Assembly: GCA_029941865.1 (NCBI GenBank)
Contig: JAPYTO010000020.1
Span: 1-49,942, forward strand
DNA: 49,942 bases
Source of the DNA: Fuerstiella sp.
GTDB taxonomy: Bacteria; Planctomycetota; Planctomycetia; Planctomycetales; Planctomycetaceae
Direction: 5' to 3'
Under the pieces are notes generated by a model that was not told the DNA's origin, did not search any database, and worked only from the letters and a program-made list of their open reading frames with translations. This document shows positions 45,230 through 49,942 of the stretch, piece by piece (the first letter of the stretch is position 1; every line of letters begins with the position of its first letter). Position numbers and translations under genes: made by a program.

Positions 45230-45629
45230 TTCGACCGACGTTGTTTATCGCGGCGAGGGTTGGGTTCGTGCTTAGTGTTGGGGCGTGGGCTGTTGCCGAC
45301 AGATCTGCTGTCCGTTGCGAGTCCCCAGTGGGCAGCTTTGGGCTGTGCCGCCCAGGCTGGGTGGTCTTTATCTATCGCGAGTGGTCGCCATATTGGCGGG
45401 TCCACAAAGATGCTTTAACCGGTGTCCGATTAGGAAAGTGGTTTCCTGGGGAGACGAATTGGACGTGGCGCGGTCCTTTCGATCTGGCTTTTCACGGACT
45501 GTGCGTTGTCCGCCCGCCGGTATCGTGGTCACTTTCCCCCACTGGCTCGTCGTCTCCCTTTTCGCCCTGTTCTACGGCGTGCTGAAGTGGGTGTATCGGA
45601 AGCGGGAGAAGGCGGTGGCTGATGAGTGA
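45217..45629 (+). pseudogene. Frameshifted paralogue of the preceding membrane protein
   Basis: From ATG 45217 the frame gives SLIRPTLFIAARVGFVLSVG and a middle similar in layout to the gene at 44786, but it loses sense near 45510. The expected C-terminal helix (GIVVTFPHWLVVSLFALFYG then VLKWVYRKRE) continues in another frame to 45629. A one- or two-base indel around 45505-45520 joins them. Either the gene is broken or the sequence has an indel error. Confidence 0.6.
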
Positions 45630-46017
45630 TGATCCGTACAGGGTGCCGGAATCGAAGCCCGAAACGTCACCGATAATCTACTGGAGTATTCACGTGATTC
45701 CCGAACTCACTGGCTTGTCCCGTGCGGAGCAAAAGTCAGCGTGGAGGGCATGTCGCAGGAAGGCGTTTACTCATTGGCAATCCTGGTTCGCCATAGGAAT
45801 TCTCGTGGCCAGCCTTGTTGCAACGAACACCAAGACCACGACCCTTTTTGTCAGTTGGTTGTTCGACCTGAACTATTCATCGGCGTTCATAATCGGTGCC
45901 GTGTCGGTATGGGTATCCTGTATAACGATCTACGCACTTGGCACTATGCAAGTCATTGTTCGCTATACGCGCCCGCACCTTCGAGCATACCTCGACAGCG
46001 AACATCTCGATGCATGA
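45622..46017 (+). CDS. Small membrane protein, unknown
   Basis: The 131-residue protein has a hydrophilic start (DDPYRVPESKPETSP) and two transmembrane helices (WQSWFAIGILVASLVATN and AFIIGAVSVWVSCITIYALG), with a conserved-looking YxVPES opening seen in many planctomycete small membrane proteins. ATG 45622 overlaps the stop of the preceding frame. The function is unknown. Confidence 0.55.
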   Translation: MSDDPYRVPESKPETSPIIYWSIHVIPELTGLSRAEQKSAWRACRRKAFTHWQSWFAIGILVASLVATNTKTTTLFVSWLFDLNYSSAFIIGAVSVWVSCITIYALGTMQVIVRYTRPHLRAYLDSEHLDA

Positions 46018-46315
46018 CGCGCAGCGAACACCGGGCACCATCACCCACATCCCTCAGCACCTTCTCAGCCCGCATGAGTCGATCGTGAGCCCTTCCGGTT
46101 CATTCCTGCCGTGACGATCAACATGCCTTCACAAAGAACCACCAGAGCCACCATGAAGACGTGTGACGCTTTCGGTTGATGGTGGGTGTTCAGCGGGCTG
46201 GAATTGTGGTGGTGCGTAGGGATTGGGCGGTGGGCGCTCGTGGCCCCAGGGGACACCAATGAATCATTCGTTGGCATCAACGGCCTGACCGTGGCTGGCC
46301 TTCAGAGCGAATGAC

Positions 46316-46333
46316 CGGGTGTCGCGACACCCG
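46316..46333. repeat. 18-bp perfect palindrome
   Basis: CGGGTGTCGCGACACCCG is self-complementary throughout. It could be a protein site, part of a terminator without T-run, or an insertion-element end. Confidence 0.5.
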
Positions 46334-46427
46334 CAGCGGGGCTAAATAGGCCAAACGGGGCTAAGTGGCCAATTGAATCCAGCAGTAAAAACACTTGGTT
46401 CGCGGTACTCAGGAGTAACTCTTGATA

Positions 46428-46468
46428 AATTATGAGTTCGCGGCTCTAACCAATTGAGCTATGGCCCC
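46428..46468 (-). tRNA. 5'-half tRNA fragment with CAT anticodon (pseudo-tRNA)
   Basis: On the minus strand from 46468 the sequence reads GGGGCCATAGCTCAATTGG, TTAGAGC and CGCGAACTCATAA: the acceptor 5' strand, a complete D arm, and the anticodon stem 5' strand with loop CTCATAA (anticodon CAT, Met- or Ile2-type). After the loop the 3' stem should read TTCGC but is TTTAT. No T arm or TGGCCCC acceptor strand follows, so it is truncated and not functional. Confidence 0.6.
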
Positions 46469-46824
46469 GTGTGTTCGTACCTGTTGATAATCGCCTGGTT
46501 AACCTTGTTCGCACAGTTCCCATCTCATTACCAATATTGATGAGCATTGATAGCGTGAAAGACAACCGACGAATCGCCTCGGTCACACCATCCGTTGTCG
46601 TGACATCTGCAAAGGTGAGCAACAAAGAAAATCGCCGGCGAAGTCCTTTCTTCTGACGAAGACCGCCCATGACTCCGCGCTATTATAATCGTGTTGCTGA
46701 AGATCTCTATGCCGGACGGACGCAAGTCCCGGAACGCCTGCCAAACGATTCTGTGATCTGTTTCTGAGACACGGGATATCGGCAATTGAAGCGGAACAAT
46801 TCGCAGATATTTTTCTCGATCGTC

Positions 46825-48162
46825 TTACAGCGTCCAGCCGTTGCGGTATTCTTTGTGGATCATGTCCTGGGCTTTCTTTGAATTTGTCACCTCAAGGTTC
46901 TTCGCATCCCACTCCAGGGTCTCACCGCTGCGGTAGGAAACAACGCCCAGCAACACCGCTTCGGTCAATGCTCCGGAGTAGTCGAAGTTGCAGGTGGTGC
47001 TGCCGCCGGTTTTGATGGCTTCAATCCACTCGTTGTGGTGACCGATGGATTTCGGGATGTAAGGTTCCGGACGCTGCAGTTGATCTCCGTTACTCTGTGG
47101 CAGCAACAGATTTGAACTGTAATTGGAGATGATGGCGCCGCGGTCACCGACAAACAGCTGTCCGCCGCCCCAGTTCAGGGGCTTGCCATTCTGGTCCTTA
47201 TACCTGGACAGGACATCGGGTTTCTTACCGCCGTCGTACCATTTCAACTTGACCGGAGGCAGGTCGCCGCGTTTTGGGTATTCGTATTCAACGACAATAC
47301 CGGAGGTCGTGGCTTCGTCGTCTTGTTGCGGTCCGGTTGCAGAAATGGAAGTCGGATGCTTCAGCTTCAGAGCCCAGTGCGCGAGATCCATGTAGTGGCA
47401 GCCGAAGTCTCCCAGTCCGCCGCTGCCGTAATCCCAGAACCAGCGCCAGTGAAACGGGTGAACGGTTTCGAGTTTTCCGTTGATCGTGCTCTCGACGTAT
47501 TCCCGCTTTTGAGCAGGCCCCAGCCACAGGTCCCAGTCGACACCGCGTGGAGGCGATGTCTTGAGCAGCTTGCCACCCGAGTAGTCCACTCCGACCCACA
47601 CATGCACTTCACGCACCGGCCCAATCGTTCCACTCTGGATGGCCTCCACCACACGTCGATAATTGTCGCCCGCATGGATTTGTGTGCCCATTTGTGTGAC
47701 CACGTCATTTTCCGCAGCCAGTTCGGCCAGCTTGCGGGCTTCATAGACCGTATGCGTCAGGGGTTTCTCGCAATAGGTATGCTTTCCCATGCGCATCGCC
47801 ATGGCGGCGGCCGGAGCATGTGTGTGATCGGGCGTCCCCACGATGACGGCATCCAGCTTGTCGCCTTCGGTTTCCAGCAGAACGCGGAAGTCTGTGTACC
47901 GGCGTGCCCCTTTGTATTTTCCGGATGCGGCATCCAGAAAATTCGAATCAATGTCCGCCAGCGCGACGATATTCTGACTGGCACAACCTGCGATATCCGC
48001 GGCCGCTCGATTTCCTGTGCCAATGGCGGCAATGTTGAGTTTTTCCAGTGACGAATTTGAGGCTGCGGTTACGGCTGGATTCACATGCCATGCCGTGGCC
48101 AGCGCTGCACCGGACACAAGACTATCTGCCAGAAAGTTGCGTCGACTCAGATTCGTGGGCAT
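46825..48162 (-). CDS. Gfo/Idh/MocA family oxidoreductase, Tat-exported
   Basis: The 445-residue protein has a Tat signal (NLSRRNFLADSLVSGAAL) followed by an NAD(P)-binding domain. The nucleotide-binding start is LNIAAIGTGNRAAADIA, and the catalytic-region motif is HTYCEKPLTHTVYEA. The C-terminal alpha/beta domain carries LWLGPAQKREY, WRWFWDYGSGGLGDFGCHYM and HHNEWIEAIKTGG. Planctomycetes encode many such exported members, thought to act on carbohydrates in the periplasm. The substrate cannot be inferred. It ends at 46825 with no neighbour on the same strand. Confidence 0.92.
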   Translation of the reverse strand: MPTNLSRRNFLADSLVSGAALATAWHVNPAVTAASNSSLEKLNIAAIGTGNRAAADIAGCASQNIVALADIDSNFLDAASGKYKGARRYTDFRVLLETEGDKLDAVIVGTPDHTHAPAAAMAMRMGKHTYCEKPLTHTVYEARKLAELAAENDVVTQMGTQIHAGDNYRRVVEAIQSGTIGPVREVHVWVGVDYSGGKLLKTSPPRGVDWDLWLGPAQKREYVESTINGKLETVHPFHWRWFWDYGSGGLGDFGCHYMDLAHWALKLKHPTSISATGPQQDDEATTSGIVVEYEYPKRGDLPPVKLKWYDGGKKPDVLSRYKDQNGKPLNWGGGQLFVGDRGAIISNYSSNLLLPQSNGDQLQRPEPYIPKSIGHHNEWIEAIKTGGSTTCNFDYSGALTEAVLLGVVSYRSGETLEWDAKNLEVTNSKKAQDMIHKEYRNGWTL

Positions 48163-48887
48163 CGCGTTTTCTCCCGGAGATTAAGCATTCACCTCGACCG
48201 GAATCACGTTCCGGCACACCGACAATGCTACGAGAAACGACACGGCGGGTAAAATGAACCCAACAAAAACAATTCTGCGATGCCTGCGCTCCGGAAAGTC
48301 GTCGCCTGGAATCCAGCGCAACGGCGCCGTAATCCTCGTCGTATCGGTACGCACCGAACGACGATTGACATCGCATAAAAACTCCCATGAGTCGACGTTC
48401 GAGATCCGGCGGTGGTGCAAAAGCTTCGTCGGCGAAAGTGTATATGTGCGCGGAACTATCACCTTCGGCTGGCCCGTCCAACGATGAGCCACCCGGAAGG
48501 CCGCGAGTGCCTCGCTGCAGCGCCGTTTCAATAGCGATCCACGTCTCGTCGGTGAGCGTCTGTTTCGGCCTTCAGGCGATTCACATACTTGTTGACCGCA
48601 CCACGGTCCACGCCCAATAAACGAGCGATTTCCCTGTCCGAATGGCCGGAACGGTGCAGTGTTGCGATGGATTTGACGGCTGCCATTGAGAGCTGGTTGG
48701 ACACGTTGACCTCTCCCAGCACTTCGAGTGCTGAAATCGTTCAACATACCGAACCATCCACGGACGACTTCTGTCTACGCCTGATCTTTGTGAAAGAACT
48801 CTTTACCAGTGCGCTGTGTTGGTAAAGAGAGCTTGACTTACCCCTGTCGTAGGCAGCATTCACTGCTGTCCGCAACACAAACTCCGA
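48163..48887. other. Mobile-element debris region, 725 bp
   Basis: It contains the IS21-type fragment at 48528-48722. A minus-strand frame ending at 48181 has a hydrophobic C-terminal helix (RIVFVGFILPAVSFLVALS) and may be the tail of an unidentified membrane protein, but no start is visible. Nothing else was recognised. Confidence 0.4.
48528..48722 (-). pseudogene. N-terminal fragment of an IS21-type IstA transposase
   Basis: The 64-residue frame contains the helix-turn-helix LHRSGHSDREIARLLGVDRG followed by AVNKYVNRLK, as in the N-terminal DNA-binding part of IS21-family IstA. The frame stops soon after, and no DDE domain or istB gene follows. It is a remnant. A generic HTH regulator is an alternative, but the pattern SxREIARxLGVDRxxVxxYV favours IstA. 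Confidence 0.5.
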
Positions 48888-48916
48888 TTGACAGTCGGTG
48901 ACACATTGGATATACT
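48888..48916 (+). promoter_or_regulatory. Sigma-70-type promoter of the toxin-antitoxin pair
   Basis: TTGACA (48888-48893), a 17-bp spacer, and TATACT (48911-48916): near-consensus -35 and -10 boxes with ideal spacing, 50 bp before the antitoxin start. Confidence 0.75.
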
Positions 48917-48924
48917 TTGTATAT
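48910..48924. promoter_or_regulatory. Palindromic operator over the -10 box
   Basis: ATATAC-ttt-GTATAT is a perfect inverted repeat overlapping the -10 element. This is a likely binding site for the AbrB-type antitoxin or the antitoxin-toxin complex, giving autorepression. Confidence 0.6.
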
Positions 48925-48965
48925 GGAATGGGAAGTTGGGTTTCTTTGACCGGGAGGCGATTTGC

Positions 48966-49193
48966 GTGATCAAAACATTGACCAAACACGGCAACAGCTA
49001 TGCTCTGGTGATCGACAGGCCGATTCTGGAGTTGCTTCAAGCGACCCCGGAGACGCCCTTTGAGATCATTTCCGACGGACGTTCGCTGGTGCTGACACCA
49101 GTGCGCGATCCCAAGGAAGAAAAGAAGTTCGAAAAAGCAATCGCGACGGTCCACGAGCGATTTGGCAACGCCATGAAGAAGCTCGCGGAGTAA
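48966..49193 (+). CDS. AbrB/MazE-type antitoxin
   Basis: The 75-residue protein starts KTLTKHGNSYALVIDRPILE, the swapped-hairpin AbrB DNA-binding fold. The charged C-terminal tail (EEKKFEKAIATVHERFGNAM) would bind and neutralise the toxin. GTG 48966 is chosen because GGGAGG lies about nine bases upstream. Three bases separate it from the Doc gene. AbrB-type antitoxins paired with Doc toxins are known but less usual than Phd with Doc. Confidence 0.85.
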   Translation: MIKTLTKHGNSYALVIDRPILELLQATPETPFEIISDGRSLVLTPVRDPKEEKKFEKAIATVHERFGNAMKKLAE

Positions 49194-49196
49194 GTT

Positions 49197-49583
49197 GTGG
49201 CCGATCCGATTTTTCTGGACTTGAACCGGGTGATGCGTTTGCATCACAGCTTGATCGAACATTACGGCGGCACCGACGGCATTCGTGACGTTCGACTGCT
49301 TCAGTCGGCCGTTTCGCAACCGGAAGCGACGTTCGGCGGAAGCTATCTGCATGCGTTCCCGTTCGAGATGGCTGCGGCGTACCTGTTCCACATCGTGCAG
49401 AACCACCCGTTTCTTGATGGCAACAAGCGAACCGGCGCCGCATCGGCGATCGTGTTTCTCGCGATGAACGACATCGAAATCGATGGTGACGAACAAGGCC
49501 TGGTTGACATCACTCTTCGCACAGCAACCGGCAATGCGGCCAAGGATGATGCTGCCGACTTCTTCCGTTCGCATGCTCATTGA
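49197..49583 (+). CDS. Doc-family (Fic fold) toxin
   Basis: The 128-residue protein has the Fic/Doc signature HPFLDGNKRTGAASA (consensus HxFx[D/N]xNKR) with catalytic His and phosphate-binding Gly-Asn-Lys-Arg. It also has the Doc-type opening FLDLNRVMRLHHSLIEHYGG and the substrate-flap region LLQSAVSQPEATFGG. Doc phosphorylates elongation factor EF-Tu and stops translation. The GTG start follows the antitoxin stop by three bases, so expression is coupled. Confidence 0.9.
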   Translation: MADPIFLDLNRVMRLHHSLIEHYGGTDGIRDVRLLQSAVSQPEATFGGSYLHAFPFEMAAAYLFHIVQNHPFLDGNKRTGAASAIVFLAMNDIEIDGDEQGLVDITLRTATGNAAKDDAADFFRSHAH

Positions 49584-49843
49584 ATGCTCGCCGCCTGCGT
49601 CGCCGAAATCCGTTCGGCCTTCTTGCCTGTGAACTTCTGCCACCTCTCGATAATGACATCGCAATAGGGCGGATCGAGTTCCATCAGGAACGCTTTGCGA
49701 TCGGTCTGCTCGCAGCCGATCAACGTTGACCCTACGGCCTCGATCTGTGCGTTCTGGAACTCAATGATCTGCTGCTGACGCTCATTGACGAGCCCGCAGA
49801 GTGCAGCGAGCAGGATGTGCCATGGTGTGAGCAGGAAGGGCAT
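49577..49843 (-). pseudogene. Chimera of transposase N-terminus and DNA methyltransferase C-terminus
   Basis: From ATG 49843 the frame starts MPFLLTPWHILLAALCGLV and runs to FQNAQIEA, the same transposase start as at the left edge. At about residue 36 it switches in frame to GSTLIGCEQTDRKAFLMELD and PPYCDVIIERWQKFTGKKA. This is the C-terminal part of an N-6/N-4 adenine or cytosine DNA methyltransferase of the ParB-linked type. It lacks the catalytic motif (D/N/S)PPY region, so it should have no methylation activity. The tail overlaps the toxin gene by 7 bp, antisense. Confidence 0.65.
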
Positions 49844-49942
49844 GTTCGGCGCCAAAATCGATCAGTTTCCGGTGCCGAGAGGTGAAATCAAGCGACGGAA
49901 CTGAGAGACTCTGGTGAGCCATATGTCCCGTATTTCACGTCG
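49737..49942. repeat. Right copy of the direct repeat
   Basis: It aligns with 71-277 in the same orientation with many substitutions, and the repeat runs off the end of the window. It includes the transposase start codon and about 100 bp upstream. Confidence 0.7.

Larger units (their letters stand above)
46018..46824. other. Gene-poor region, 807 bp, with repeats and a tRNA fragment
   Basis: It contains an 18-bp perfect palindrome (46316-46333) and two near-identical words, CGGGGCTAAATAGGCC and CGGGGCTAAGTGGCC, at 46336-46370. The partial tRNA at 46428-46468 follows. Short open frames on both strands have no recognised domain. Confidence 0.5.

Noticed and set aside
46330..46468. Group I intron inside the CAT tRNA
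   Set aside because: No 3' exon with TTCGC, T arm and TGGCCCC acceptor strand is visible downstream, and no intron core elements were recognised. A truncation is simpler.
48181..48747. 188-codon minus-strand frame as an intact gene
   Set aside because: Its first half is antisense-like to or overlaps the IS21 fragment and is Arg-rich low-quality sequence. Only the last ~100 residues look protein-like, so it was described within the debris region.
1..49942. CRISPR array, rRNA operon or prophage
   Set aside because: No regularly spaced repeats, no rRNA sequence and no phage structural genes were found.

Overview
The window looks like a chromosomal segment of a planctomycete. The evidence is the set of protein families: a PSCyt1/DUF1549/DUF1553 protein (32141-34387), two Tat-exported DUF1501 proteins, a TIGR02603-type heme-binding protein, a Tat-exported Gfo/Idh/MocA oxidoreductase, and an N-type (atpQ-containing) F-ATPase operon. 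No rRNA, complete tRNA or CRISPR array was seen, and the genus cannot be named from the sequence.

Layout. 1-2436: a transposase fragment, two converging broken genes and a pentapeptide-repeat protein. 2889-7831: a multi-PAS sensor kinase whose first PAS has the FixL heme-ligand pattern, and an NtrC-family sigma-54 response regulator. 7854-12478: a VIT1-type transporter, an efflux-adaptor tail and an N-ATPase operon that is grossly deleted (atpD, atpA and the whole membrane sector affected). 12601-19870: periplasmic nitrate reductase (napD, napA, a tetraheme napB-like gene and a small gene), divergent from a tetraheme cytochrome plus NrfC/NrfD-like quinol-oxidising module. 20312-25184: secreted cytochrome-like proteins, DUF1501 and rhodanese. 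25264-29060: two universal stress proteins, small unknowns and a PP2C phosphatase. 29209-34387: typical planctomycete cytochrome, DUF1501 and PSD1 genes. 34592-36450: an hcp-protoglobin operon. 36748-42064: a cbb3-like oxidase operon with a nonsense codon in ccoN and a deletion near its promoter-proximal end. 42590-49583: glgC, a TerB-like protein, small membrane proteins, a tRNA fragment, Gfo/Idh/MocA, IS21 debris and an AbrB-type/Doc toxin-antitoxin pair. The window ends in a transposase-methyltransferase chimera that repeats the left edge.

How the genes fit together. The most coherent theme is respiration at low oxygen: a FixL-like sensor and sigma-54 activator, nitrate reductase with its electron donors, Hcp with protoglobin for nitrogen-oxide stress, a high-affinity cbb3-like oxidase, and stress proteins. 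Sequences matching the -24/-12 (sigma-54) promoter lie upstream of several of these genes. Two form a divergent pair at nap, one of them a perfect consensus match. I propose an oxygen- or redox-controlled sigma-54 regulon; this is inference from motifs and needs testing.

The second theme is decay. At least six genes end abruptly inside recognisable domains, several of them fused to another broken gene, and others carry frameshifts or a nonsense codon. This may be real genome erosion around mobile-element scars, or assembly error; read mapping would decide.
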